DNA of 64,000 nt from Gibbula magus (lineage: Eukaryota > Mollusca > Gastropoda > Trochida > Trochidae): assembly GCA_936450465.1 (NCBI GenBank), contig OW388301.1, positions 23,309,268-23,373,267 of the forward strand, read 5' to 3'. Positions 26,696 to 39,039 of this stretch are shown in pieces. The stretch's first letter is position 1; the number at the start of each line of letters is the position of its first letter. The position numbers and the translations under genes are program-made. The notes below the pieces were generated by a model, which was given only the letters and a program-made list of their open reading frames with translations, was not told the origin of the DNA and ran no database searches.

Positions 26696-28889
26696 GTGTT
26701 GTTGTTCTACCATTTCATGTAGTCATACATAATTTTCTCTTCCTGCATTTAAGGAAATACAAACGTCACATGTCTACATACAGATACTATATATATAGCA
26801 TGGTCATGTGAAAACATATAATGAGAAACTCCATTTATTAAAAAACAAATCTATCACATATGAAAAAACATAAAATCATATTATCAAAATATGATTTTGT
26901 TTTACATATACAGTCCATATTCATGAACTCTTCAACCCCTGTTAATTAAAATAATGAAATGAATAGACGTAATGAAAGTAATGAGATTTTTGGCATAGAT
27001 TGGTTGAGACTGCAATAAGATGCATTTCAGTATAACACGACCACATTTCTATATTGCATTCACGCACTATATGCATACAAATGAACAAGAACTATCAGAG
27101 TGGTGGAAGGGTACGAATGAACGAATTGGTTATTAACGCACAAATCACAATGTAGAAGCTTCAAAAAATACAAAAATGAACAATCCGCTTCATTGAAGCG
27201 CATCAGAAATCAAATCGAAATAGTTTTGTATTAAAACCACGTCTAACGATGTGCAAAATAAATGAATCGAGAAATAATTGTCATTTTAATTTTATTCAAA
27301 TATCACTCTTTTGCCAATTTACGACAACAAAACCCCCGACAACACCTGTTGGTTATGATGATGAACAGAACATCGAGTTCAGAGGGCGTGAATACCAACA
27401 GCCATAACATATTTAACGTAACAGCCACGATTGTAAGGTCAAGGGCACCGGAAGAGACAACAGCTTGAACGAGATTAACGGAAAGTCGCGTGTCACATAA
27501 CATGACTCCATTGTTTTAATATTTTGTGTTTGTAAACGATTAGGGGTTACCATAGCCCCGGGAACTCATGTAGTTAAGTCGTAGCATCTGCTGGTATCGT
27601 CACGGGTCATTAAATATACACTGTCTCAATTCAACATTTGAACAGTTATTTGAGGTCCTCATAATTCCTCCTCATATGATCTGCATTAAGTGCTTGTAAT
27701 GTCTGTTTGTACCCTTTTTGTCAGCAGCAAGCTCGGGGATAATGTAGTTCCTCAAATGTATGTTAAAATGTAAATAATCCTCAATAAAAGCTTTCTTCAA
27801 ATGGTACTCTTTGATCTTGTTTATTAATTAGCATAATTACTTTTCATAAATATTGTTGCATTAGCGTAGCGTTTTACATCCAATTTATAACGGCTCTACC
27901 ATTTCCATCCTTGCATGGTTAATAGTTAACGGGCATTTAATGTTTATTAAATGAGAGTATAATATTACACTTACAAAAAGAACATTTTGTTTAGACCATA
28001 ATAATGCTGGATTTTATCCAATTCCTAAACGACTTTTAACTTTCGGAGAGATTCAGGCCATATAAACAAACACCTTTGTCGTAAAAGTTGATTGTAAAAT
28101 GCTAAAACATTATTATTCAACAAAGAAAGATATTTTCTGGATATCACCGTCTTTAATGTGAAGATACAAGTCGTTTCGGAGTATATGTTTACTCTTGCAT
28201 CAGGTAACACTATGAATATTATATTACGAGGAATATGTACGTTTTGTATCTTAATATGGAATTTAGTATAGCTCTGTTGTCGCTCTTAACCCTTTAAATG
28301 ATAGAGTGTTCCCAAATAGTTCAATGTTAAAATTATTATGGCAGTCACCCGGGCTGTTCGATCCATGTCCTGGCATTCAAACTGTCTTACACATTCTGTG
28401 GACCATGAATATAAAACACAATATCAAACTCATTATTTCAACTGTAAACAAAAGCCCCGCAGTAAATACATGTCAATTGCAAGAAAGCTGTTTGCATTTT
28501 AGTGGACCAAAGTACGTTGTCATTAATTTCATATTTTGGTCACTGCTATTTACGCTCGTCATTATGGAAAAGATGTATTTTACAACATTTTGACCTTTCA
28601 CAAACCGTTTCATTTTGTACAATTTAAGTTTTATAATTTTAAATTTAAGTGATTCCTTGTTACCAAAACATCCTTCAAATTTCAAGGACCGCCCACGCTA
28701 TAGCAGTCATCAGACAGAAAACGTCCTTAACTCTCGACATGAAAACCACAACAGATCTTTGTTGAATTAAAGCTGTTCATTTTAGCGTACCAAAGTAGTT
28801 TACAAAAAATTGCATTATTTTATGGATGTAACACCCGCCACCAAAATGACCAATTCTTACTAACACCCACGACATTTTAATCGCTCACA
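26696..28889. other. AT-rich DNA, no gene seen
   Basis: A GC-richer patch at about 27310-27500 (ACACCTGTTGG E-box) is a weak regulatory candidate. Short frames are unrecognised. Confidence 0.4.
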
Positions 28890-29290
28890 AAAAAACCTCC
28901 AACCTTAGTTAATCTTTGTCAGAACCAACAAAGCTGTAATGTTTGAAGGCAAAGACACGGGGAGAGTTAACGTCATGCACCAGTGATTTCACTCCTTTCT
29001 TAATTTCACAATTCGCTGACAGTGTTCTGTTTACCTTTGTAAGACAATCTCCCTCAGGCCTAATTATTTTTTCTCCGTATCTTGTATTACCTTTACAGGT
29101 ACTGATGAGCAATAATTAGGCCACACAAAAGGAAACGTGTTAACACGTGGTTCTCGTTAGCACCCGATACCCAACTACTGTTTGTTTTATGTCCATTGCG
29201 GGAATGAACGAAAGCTGACAGAGTTTACTTTCGTAACTGTAAAGGGTAACAGATTTTGTTTTCTCAACCTTTTGTCTTGTGAACTGATGC
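28890..29290. promoter_or_regulatory. Candidate regulatory island with homeodomain inverted repeat
   Basis: A perfect 12-bp inverted repeat, GGCCTAATTATT at 29057-29068 and AATAATTAGGCC at 29111-29122, places two TAATTA cores 54 bp apart. CAGTGATTT at 28981-28989 reads AAATCACTG on the minus strand, a close match to the GFI1 consensus TAAATCACWGCA. The patch is less AT-rich than its surroundings and non-coding. Confidence 0.4.
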
Positions 29291-31495
29291 AAAAAAACAT
29301 GACGGTGTCACAACTCATTTGCAAAACGTGCCAACAAAATGTATCTTAATAGTCCAGGCTTACCTGCTGTTTGTGGTTAGTGAAAACGAGAAAGAAATTC
29401 TATTATGAAATGTTAAACGTGTATTAAGATTATGAACATATTATTTTCTACGTAATGTGTGGTTTCGAAAATATGTTCTTTTATAAATTATTTTATAAAT
29501 ACACATACAGATACATAACTCACAAGAAAGGAATATAGATATATAATATTATATATGTAGATATATCAATGTACTTTATGTTGTAAACATATTTTCCGTG
29601 GCAATTTCTTATACATGAGCACCACCTAGCTTGCGAAAGTCTTCAACTTTAACAAGATAAAATCTCTGCTGAAGTATTTAATGTTGTATTCCAAATATGA
29701 TAATATAAAATATGCATAAATCATAATCTTAAAACTTTACCTCACGATACATTTGTTTACTTTTTTAATTTATATGTATAAGTAAGTTGGTCTAAGATTA
29801 ATGAAGGATCCGAATGGGGGATCTATAATGAATTTTGAATGCAACTGAGAGAAACTGATCATACAAACTGATCATACAAAGTGATCAAAATAGAAGAAAT
29901 GACTGTCTGTAATATGACATATTATATCGGATATCTGAAAATTCGGTTGCAGGACAGAAATGTACTTGAAACCTTCTATAGGGACTGCAACCAAATTCAG
30001 AAATGACCCAATTACCATGTTAAATTATAATCTGCCACCAAATTCAAAGATTTCATGTTATATATCTTCAGCTATCAGGATAACTACATTTGAAGAGTTT
30101 GGTTGAATGTTATGGCTATTTTAGACACGCTGTCACTGGGACCATTCAATTACGCTTTGGCCGTAAGTATAATACTAAATAAGTCCCAATAAGTTTAATC
30201 ACACCAGGCTTAATAGTAAATGAATAAATGAACACATTTACAGTGTGTTAATCACGGTTCATTTGATAATAACCTTTTTTGATTGATTACTTTTTTTATG
30301 ATAAATATCTAAAGAGATCGGATGATAAAATTTTATTATGATATCAATAACACAAATTTTATTATCTATTTGACAAAATAAGATCATATACATCTACATA
30401 TGTTATTGCATCACAAGACAGAGGTTAAACATAAGTTATATAGATAGTCATATGTTCTGTTTCTCGTGTCTATATAATGATAAGAAAATTACTATCTAAT
30501 CTCATGCGATATCTTTGATTTGACTTATCCAAAATCACTACTTGGATTTTATCGTTTGTGATAAATGCGAATGACGATAAATATTAAACATTTCAAAATA
30601 AATAATTTTTTTGTAAATAACACATTAAGGAAAAAATACTGTAATGATATGTCATATTTGAAAAGCTGTTGAAAATGAAAGGTAGCTTAATCAATGCTTC
30701 AATAGATTGTCAAAAGAAAAACATGTATTTTTTTCACATGTACAATTCATATTCAAATAATTCAAAATTGTTCCCATATATGACGCCGTTGGCATGTAAT
30801 ATCAGAACTGCTTTGAACATTTTAAAACATATCCATATCAAAACCTAAACAACAAATTCTGCAAAACAATTTCCAACAATGACATCAACATTACAATAAA
30901 GAGTACGTGGCACAAAACACTGTTTACAAATATTGAAATTTTGGATTTTAATTAATATTCAAATAATCGTTTAATAATCGCAGTTAGCAACAAACATTAA
31001 TTGTTGAAGGTTAAATCAATAGTTGTACAGCTATGTTGATAATCCCAGGGATTTAGAGTGAATGTAAGGTTTAAGTGAATTAATGAAGTAACGTCGGCAT
31101 GGATCAAAGAGATGATTACATAAGTATTGTTCATATGGGGTTACGATTAGGCTGGTTCGTGCGGTCCGGTAAATCTCTACAATCTCAACATAAATAAATT
31201 CAACAACATAAATAAACACAGGTCTACATAAATAAACAACGCGTGGGTGCGTTTGAAATACTTCATTAAGTAAAACGGTGTGATTAAGTATTCTTTGTTA
31301 AACATAATGTAAATATCTAAATTTTATTGATTTTAAGGTTTTATATTACAAACATGTCCATTTCTGTTCACTGATGTGTCATGCTGATTGCCATGACCGC
31401 CTGGTTTGACATGAAGTATCAACAATTCTGAAAGTAACTGAAAATTTCAATTTGATGCATTTCGTATATTTGCTACCGTCAGTCCTGAGGGATAC
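29291..31495. other. Very AT-rich DNA, no gene seen
   Basis: Only short frames. Nothing I can support. Confidence 0.5.
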
Positions 31496-31606
31496 TAATA
31501 CTAATACTTATAATAATACTAATACTAATACTAATAATACTACTTATATTACTAATACTAATAATTCTACTGTCAACACTACTACTAATACTATTCCTGC
31601 TACTGT

Positions 31607-31640
<34 letters not shown>

Positions 31641-31960
31641 GCTGCTGCTGCTACTACTGCTGCTGCTACTACTACTATTGCTATTACCACTACTACTACT
31701 ACTACTGCAAGTGCTACTACTACTGTTACTACTACTGCTGTTGCTACTACTACTATTGCTGCTACTGCTACTGCTACTGATACTGCTACTGTTACTGTTA
31801 CTGATACTGTTACTGTTATTACTACTGATACTGCTGCTACTACTACTACTACTACTACTACTGCTACTGCTACCAACACCACAGCTGCAACTAATGCCGC
31901 CGCCATAATTAATGTCGCCATCACAACACCACCCACTACTACTATCACAAGACTGCAGTC
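31496..31960. repeat. (ACT)n-type trinucleotide array
   Basis: ACT with GCT, GTT and ATT variants over 460 bp. Frames on both strands (poly-Thr, poly-Leu, poly-Val) are artefacts. It is the complement of the AGT array at 57995. A 10-bp hairpin TAGGAGTACT/AGTACTCCTA follows at 32025-32050. Confidence 0.95.
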
Positions 31961-32514
31961 ATAACTTCGTTTGTTATTTATAAATACTGCTGCTGCTGCT
32001 TCTACTTCTATAATGTACGCGTACTAGGAGTACTTTAGCTAGTACTCCTACTCCAGTTACATATATGATACATTAGGGAATGACACGTGGATATCCTTTA
32101 CCAAAATATGTATATACCTTAAGAAATAATAAACTTCCATCAGTTTCCCTTATCATAAAATACTCTGTCCTTTTGTTTCAACTATTCTTTGCTGAGTCCA
32201 AAAGTCCAAAGTCCATTTTCCCACGGAATACATACGTGTTCTACCACGGAAAACATACGTGTTCCGTTAACTGTGTAGTGTACATGTACTGGAATCAACT
32301 GGAATACAAGTGCTTATCTGTCGCTAGAACATGATACTTTCGATTGTAAGAATGATGTTTCACTCTATTAAAAGAATGAATGGTTAATTGTATATATTAC
32401 ATAATGAATACTGTATAGATCGGTTTTCAAAATGGTCAGGTGAAGAATTTTTGTTCTTCCAATATAGTACCCGTAGTTAGTTGTCACCTCACAGTAGTCA
32501 GGTTAATTCTCAGA

Positions 32515-32950
32515 ATATCTGACCTCACATTATCTCACCTCACCCAACTCACCTCACCTCACCTCACCTCACCCCAACTCACCTAAACTCAACTAACTCA
32601 ACTCAACTCAACTCAACTCAACTCAACTCAACTCCTTCCACTTTAGCTATGCCTCTATGTCTACTTCCACTTTAACTATGCTTCTATGTCTAATCCTACC
32701 TGTGCATCTACTTATAGTTCTAGTTTTACTTCTGAGTTTCCGTCTATGTCTACGTCTTCTTACACGATTACGTCTACGTTTATTTCTAAGTCTATTTCGA
32801 GGTCTATTTGTATGTCTAGGTCTATTTTTATTCCAAATTCTACTTTTACTTCTGTGTCTATTTCTGCTTCTATGTCTACTATTTCTACGCCTACATCTAC
32901 TACTACTTCTTCGTCTACTTCTACGTCTAACTTTACGTCTATTTATTCCA
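32515..32950. repeat. Pentamer then hexamer-like simple repeats
   Basis: (CTCAC)n and (AACTC)n runs to about 32635, then a TCTAYN-type degenerate hexamer tract (TCTACTTCTACGTCTA) to about 32950. Confidence 0.85.
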
Positions 32951-33904
32951 ATTTCTACGTATGTCTATTTTGTCTCTCAATTTCTCTCTTTTTCAAACGC
33001 AGAATTTCTGCGTCTTTTTCGCAACAGCAGAAAGTGCATATTTTCATGCTTTTTTTAAACAGTATTTCTTTACAAAAGTTTAGGTTATATTTAAAAAAAT
33101 ACATAGGAAGCATATTTATATTTTAGAATATAGATACAATGGAGTTGTGTATGATAGGAGCATTCTCTACCACATGCTTAGTTATTTACCTCCCGAGAAT
33201 CAGTTGAACGATAAGGGCGGATCCCCAAAATGAAATCTTCAATGACACGTGTGGAGATTAAAATTTAGAATTTAAAATTCAATAATTGTTTAAATATATT
33301 AATGGCGGTCTCTAAGTTATTCTGAAACAATCATTAATTTGACAGTCCTGTGAAATCGTGGGAAAAGTGTGATAATAAAGTAAATAACGTTTGAGAAAAA
33401 CAATGAAGATCGCTACTTCCGGTTGATTCACAGTGGCAACGTTCATCTGCAACGTTCATCAGCAACGTCATCAGCACTGCTTGCCTGTATTGTTGCTAGT
33501 GGTTATTTGTAAATGTTTTTCAAATGTCATTTCTCTGATTAAACACTGAACAGTTACATTGTCTCATTTTAACAACCGCCATTCTTCTGTAGTATCTTCT
33601 GAAACTTCGAAATGTGTTCAGAATGGTGTAATGCTATAATATTGCTGGCATGTTCTTAATTTTCTTTTACCTGATACGATGCTAAGTAGGCGTTTCTTCT
33701 GCTCGGCAGTGTATGTTTAGATTTCAACATGCTTGATAGTTGTTTTGCTGAAACATCAATGCATAAGTATGTTGGTAGACTAGGTAGTTCCCGTAACGTA
33801 TATCCATATGTGACATCATACATGTCAGTTTTACCATGTGCTCCTGCTTCTGAATATCACAATGGTAGGCAGTCAAAAAGATAGGCGCAGTGTCTTCACT
33901 GACA
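32951..33904. other. AT-rich DNA, no gene seen
   Basis: One Su(H)-type CGTGGGAA (33357-33364) and a triplicated GCAACGTTCATC-like word near 33435-33470. No gene. Confidence 0.4.
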
Positions 33905-34485
33905 TACACATTTAATGATTCAGTAGGATATTTGGCATAATAATATTCTTCGCTGATTTGTGTATTTAATCATACGGTATGATATTTGGCATAATAATCT
34001 TCTTCGCTGATTTGTGTATTTAATGACACAGTATGATATTTGACATAATTATCTTCTTCACTGATTTGTGTATTTAATGATACAGTATGATATTTGGCAT
34101 AATAATCTTCTTCACTGATTTGTGAATTTAATGATACAGTATGATATTTGACATAATAATCTTCTTCACTGATTTGTGTATTTAATGACACAGTGTGATA
34201 TTTGACATAATTATCTTCTTCACTGATTTGTGTATTTAATGATACAGTATGATATTTGACATAATAATCTTCTTCACTGATTTGTGTATTTAATGATACA
34301 GTATGATATTTGGCATTATAATCTTCTTCACTGATTTGTGTATTTGATGATACAGTAGGATATTTGGCATAATAATCTTCTTCACTGATTTGTGAATTTA
34401 ATGATACAGTAGGATATTTGGCATAATAATATTCTTCAGTGATTTGTGTATTTAATGATACAGTATGATACATGTATTTGAATTA
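33905..34485. repeat. Homogeneous 54-bp minisatellite, about 10.5 units
   Basis: The unit is GATATTTGGCATAATAATCT + TCTTCACTGATTTGTGTATT + TAATGATACAGTAT (54 bp). On the minus strand it translates to an 18-residue repeat (YHTVSLNTQISEEDYYAK) over 167 codons, open because 54 is divisible by three. No start context, splice or domain evidence supports a protein. Confidence 0.9.
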
Positions 34486-35075
34486 CTCTCAGGATTTGCC
34501 ATCTTCTTCGCTGCATTTTGCACTAAAAGATACAGAGGGATATTTGAAACAGTCTTAGGGTTTGCCTTCTTATTCACTGAATTGTGAATGATACAGTAGG
34601 ATACTTAGCATAGTCCATAGTCAATAGTCCTTGACTTCTTCTTCATTGCATTTTGTATTTAATGATATACAAGTACATTTGACATAGTTCATGCCTTCGT
34701 CACTGAATTGTGAGTTAATGATACAATGGGACATTTGCCATAATTCATAGCCCTTGCCTTCTCCCCTAAATTGAGCTCTAAATGATAGATTAGGACATCG
34801 AAAATGTCCTAAGGATTTGCCATCTTCTTCACACAATTTACACTTAATGATAAAGCAGAAAATTTGGCATAGTTTATAGTTCTTGCCTTCTTCTTCACTA
34901 AATTTTGTATTTATTCATACATAAAGACATAATACATTGCACATGCCATCTTCTTCACTGAATAATGCACTTAATGATACAGTTGGACATTTGACATAGT
35001 TCATTGTCCTTGCCTTTTTCGCTGAATTGAGCTCTTAATGATAGGGTGGGATATTAGGAACAGTCTAAGAATATA
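34486..35075. repeat. Degenerate 60-66 bp relatives of the 54-bp minisatellite
   Basis: The same core words recur (CTTCTTCACTGAATTG, TTAATGATACAG, ACATTTGGCATAG) but each unit carries an extra stretch of about 12 bp (TTCATAGTCCTTGCC type), and units have diverged. This looks like the older array from which the 54-bp unit arose. Confidence 0.75.
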
Positions 35076-35336
35076 CCTTTTGTTTATCAAACAGACATTG
35101 TTTTAATTTATAACAAAAATTGCTATCAGCAATCCTGAGTTATCTTGAAATATAAGTCAAACTTATGCGATTTAATGTAAAGTTGAATCAAATATTCACA
35201 GAACTACGCTCGGAGGAGGACGATGAAAAGTAAGAAGAAAGTAAAAGTGGAGGAAGACTGATACGAAGGAATGAAAGAGAAGATGAAAGAATACCACGAA
35301 GACTAATATGCCAAATAGTATCAAAATGGTATTTTA

Positions 35337-35853
35337 AAATACCGGGCAAAAGAAAGGACTCACCTCAGTTGATTTTATCATATGTATGATTTTCAATTGC
35401 AAATATCTCAAGTTTTCGATGTCATAATCCAAAACTGATAAGTACAGGTGTTTAGTTAGCAGTCAAAGAATACTTCTACATGTTTTTTAATTATTTTTTT
35501 AAAAATGAAATTTTAAGTTTAATTTTGTTTTAAATTATTTTTGATGACACACAACTGTTCATCGACATATAAGACATATCCTATGTGAAAATAAATAAAT
35601 GTGCCTGATTCTGCACACATTTCAAATATTTTAAACAGGGCAGGGGTCATGTTGGGGATAATTTCATTCTTAACCCTGTCTTCATTACAAAAAGATATTT
35701 GAACTAAAATTTAACCTCAGTCACCAACAAAGTCATTCAAACTACTGCAGATAAGTATTATTGTATCGTCGCATAGTCAAATACATCTGATTTCTTTTAA
35801 ATATTGAATCAATCGAAATAAACTTAGGTGAGTCCTTTCTTTTGCCCGGTAGT
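35337..35853 (+). mobile_element. Family A TIR element, copy 4
   Basis: This is the best-preserved copy. The 26-bp terminal stretch at 35340-35365, beginning TACCGGGCAAAAGAAAGGAC, is repeated exactly in inverse at 35826-35851. The interior matches copies 1 and 3 closely. It is probably the youngest copy in the window. It has no transposase frame. Confidence 0.85.
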
Positions 35854-37734
35854 TATTATAGAGAATCTATCTATACCACTGTCAGTCTAGGGTAGCGTTT
35901 GTCAACGATCCAAGGGTTTATGAGCCATAATGTATATTAAAGTTCATTAATCATAAAGTAAATAACATCAGTTCAAAGATATTTATACTGGACAAAATAA
36001 GTTAGAGATATTTGACAAGAACAGAAAGATGTATACCACTTCGAAATGCCCTTCAAAGACCTGAGATATTTGTTGTTTTTCAATTAAAATTTTATTTGTA
36101 TAAATACCTCATTATTCATAATTTCAAAATTTCAAATTATCCCGAACTAGTTTTGTCCAGTATATTTAGATTAGGTATGCCTTCGCATTCATATAGAGAC
36201 ATAACATGATTGATATCACTATGTAGTTACATAACAGTTATATTGCCTTTAGCACGAAATATCAATAACATGAAACAATGACAAAACGGTACATTTTTAA
36301 CATTCTGAAAATAAGTTATTCAAAACGTAATTAGAGTATGCATAACTTGCTAAGCTCGCGGCATGTTAGCAAAGTATTCATGTTTTACCATCATCACACT
36401 GTTCCTAATGTATGAATATATTCCGGTATGTTTACAAGCATCAAACGTGGTTCGAATATCCATGTTTTGCGTATTTTTATAATATTTTATTTGGCTTTCA
36501 TACAAGCTAAAAGAGCACATCTGCTGATTTAAGTTTTTAAAAATTCACTCGATTTGCATATTCATACCCAAAAGCCAAATATGAGATAATTACTTGTTTT
36601 CAATGAAAATCGCGTAACAGCTTTTTACATGTGAAGAAACCGAAATGGCACGTTTCCGATGTATGCACAGTTGTTATATGACCTATTAAACATTACCTTT
36701 CTATATATGTCTTTTAGTCCTTTATAAGTAAGTTTCCAAAATTACGTTTGACCAATTGGCGCGTCATTGTCCGGTTTTCGATCATAAATCGCGATTTTAC
36801 CTTTATATTGTCAATATACTGAATTAACTAATATTGAATTACTTTCAACAAAAGTTAGTTTAACATATGACTCCAGTAACATATTCAACGGCTCTTTAAC
36901 AAGCATGCACAAAGGTGTGCATTTTTACAAGTGATGTTTTTATTAAAGTATGCATGTTTCGAAAATAATTTTCATCACAAAGTGCATAAATTGTAAAGTA
37001 TACATTTAATGTAAAAATCGCACTGGGTGAATGCCAATAAAAACCTAGCATCATTTGAATACACACCGTATCAATTACTGAATGTATTCACTGTTGTAGA
37101 GTCTAGTATGTTTAACATGGTATAGATATTTACACACAAAGCAAATTAATCTAATCCGATACTCGCCAAACAAAAGTTTCGAATTTTATTCACTGATCTA
37201 ACATATCAAAATCCATCCAAAACTCGCATAAATGTTGAAAATCATTCAAATAACGATAGCAGTAGATAGAAACCTAGATCAAGTTTCCCTTCATTAGCCT
37301 CCGAATGCAATACTACTGTTAAAATGGTGATGAGAAGTTGTTCCGAAAACCAAATAAGGATGATGTTTCACTGGGATTCTGACAACACAATTTATTTCTA
37401 TAATTGAATATATCAGTCATTTGGCTTTTAGGATTTATTCAAAGCTAACTATATCACGGCATTCATATGTTCATGTATTGAACGATAATTATTATTGTCA
37501 CCCCCCAGCTGTTGTGAGAAAAAATATGATCAGATTTTGCATATTTTACGATGTTATATTGAAAATCTGAATCTTAAGATTTGATAAATATTTAATGAAG
37601 ACGGGTACTTTCATATTACTTTATAAAGAAACGTGTTTAAATTTCGTTGAAAAAAAAATGATAAATCACCATAATTATGACACAATAGAAAATCCGTCGC
37701 CTAACATATGACATAAGATTCATTTGTCGCCATA
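35854..37734. other. AT-rich DNA upstream of gfi1
   Basis: It contains family I copy 1 (36540-36825). TAAATCACC near 37664 is a loose GFI1-type core. Nothing else can be supported. Confidence 0.45.
36540..36825 (+). repeat. Dispersed repeat family I, copy 1
   Basis: The sequence TTGCATATTCATACC, GAAGAAACCGAAATGGCAC, GTTATATGACCTATTAAACA, AATTACGTTTGACCAATTGG, ATTGTCCGGTTTTCGATCA recurs in the same order on the opposite strand at 54175-54510. I recognise no TIR or coding sequence, so its class is unknown. Confidence 0.65.
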
Positions 37735-38115
37735 CAGCCAGTAAAACACTGGCGATTATGAAAGGATCCAGATGTCATCGTTCCTGTGAATTGTCATATG
37801 GAAACAAGCCATCGAGTAACGAAATTCGTGATTTGGTTATCTGTTCAGGGCTGGAGAGATATCTAAGACGGCCCGAAATATGTATTGTTAAACGAGCGTG
37901 CTTGAACAGAACTTCGTGCAACTTGTGCGAGACATGTTTCAAGGCAAGGCGTCATTTTACCGGACTGAAGCGAAGGGGTATTGTTATCCCCTTATCAATC
38001 TAACATCACCAAGTGTACTTGAATAATTTCACCCCATACCCCACCTGACAGGTCTCGCGCCGGTCACGTGACGTGTTTGTGGCACGCGCTGTTCAAGTAC
38101 CGACTCGTGGCTTAC
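37735..38115. promoter_or_regulatory. Candidate promoter-proximal enhancer upstream of gfi1
   Basis: About 1 kb upstream of the ATG there are E-boxes CAGATG, CATATG, CACCTG next to ACAGGTC (around 38044-38055), and overlapping CACGTG/ACGTG (around 38065). A near-palindrome GGGGTATTGTTATCCCC lies around 37975-37991. A short open frame here shows no recognisable protein features. Role inferred. Confidence 0.4.
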
Positions 38116-38504
38116 CCGAAAGAGCGATGCTGTTTGTAAAATTTATAACTTTGGTACACAATCGTCAAGGGCCATAATTAGTAAACGTTTTTGGTTTTAG
38201 TGGTATATAAATTTGATTATATTGTACAAGTTGATATATGCCATTGGCATGAAGTGGCATGCATTTTCCCGCCATAATAGCGTACACAACAGGTGTTTAT
38301 TCTTGCACTTCATATAAGATCTCGTATTTCAAGAAGATAAATTCGCTGTCCTGAACACTTAATGAAAGAATAAATCATCCCTCGCCTGTTTACCGATTCT
38401 GATTAAACTGTTTTAGCAAGAGGCAGAGAAAATCAAACTAAATTACGAGCAATTTAATCAGCTCTCCTAGGAGATATAACAAATTATTCCTCTGCAAATA
38501 TGTT
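38116..38504. other. AT-rich spacer before the gfi1 promoter
   Basis: I see no coding signal, repeat or strong motif cluster. Confidence 0.5.
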
Positions 38505-38939
38505 CCCATAATTAAAAAATCCGAGCAGCGCAGATCGCGAGCTTCCACTGCCGAGAATCGGCGCAAATCTCTTGGCTGGAAACGACTCGAAAAAATCAAT
38601 ACGCACGAGAGTGGGCGTGGTGATAGAGAATTTGATTGACAGGTCTCGACCAATCAGAACCCGAGTTCCACAGATTGCGATTGATGCTTTGAACACCTGT
38701 AAGAGCGCTGTCTCGATTGGAGCGTTTGCGCATGCGTGGGGCGGAACCATCAAACCATGCTCTATTGTTGAGGGTTTAGCAGATGCAGTGCGACAAAATT
38801 ACAAGGCAATGCTTTTGTTTCCGATTGTAAACGATAAAACGATTGGCACGGTATAAAGATTGCCGCATGATCCAGTTAAAGCATATTCTGATAGAGCTTC
38901 GAAGAGTTAAGACACTGGCAAATACTTCGTTAAAAAGCA
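38505..38939 (+). promoter_or_regulatory. gfi1: gfi1 core promoter and 5' UTR
   Basis: TATAAA lies at 38852-38857, which predicts a start site near 38880-38885 and a 5' UTR of roughly 55-60 nt. Upstream are the NRF1-type palindrome TGCGCATGCG (38728-38737), an adjoining GC box (GGGGCGGA), and CCAAT-type elements (ACCAATCAG near 38650; ATTGG at 38842). The segment is clearly richer in CpG than its surroundings. Open frames on both strands here are by-products of that composition. The TATA placement is solid; factor binding is inferred. Confidence 0.7.
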
Positions 38940-39039
38940 ATGCCGCGTTCTTTCCTCGTCAAACATAAAAAATCGGAAGAGGTGGAAATTTCTGACATTC
39001 ACAGAAGTGCATTTAGGGTTGTAACGCCAAGGAAAGGAG
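38940..39039 (+). CDS. gfi1: gfi1 exon 1: SNAG domain
   Basis: This exon holds 100 nt of coding sequence: codons 1-33 plus one base of codon 34 (phase 1). It encodes [11 protein letters not shown] followed by an acidic stretch [14 protein letters not shown]. Residues 1-8 match the SNAG consensus. The donor is AGGAG|gtaagc at 39040. The 5' UTR is probably part of the same exon, because a TATA box lies only about 85 bp upstream of the ATG. Confidence 0.95.

Noticed and set aside
31452..31964. Poly-Thr, poly-Leu and poly-Val open frames
   Set aside because: Artefacts of the ACT trinucleotide array, open in several frames on both strands.
33970..34473. 167-codon repeat protein on the minus strand
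   Set aside because: The unit length (54 bp) keeps any frame open; no signal peptide, splice site or domain supports expression. Reported only as a repeat finding.
37829..37850. TTTGGTTATCTG, reminiscent of miR-9
   Set aside because: Only about ten bases agree and no flanking complementary arm forms a precursor hairpin.
38572..38856. 94-codon frame upstream of gfi1
   Set aside because: It overlaps the promoter and TATA box, has no recognised features, and the opposite strand is open too.
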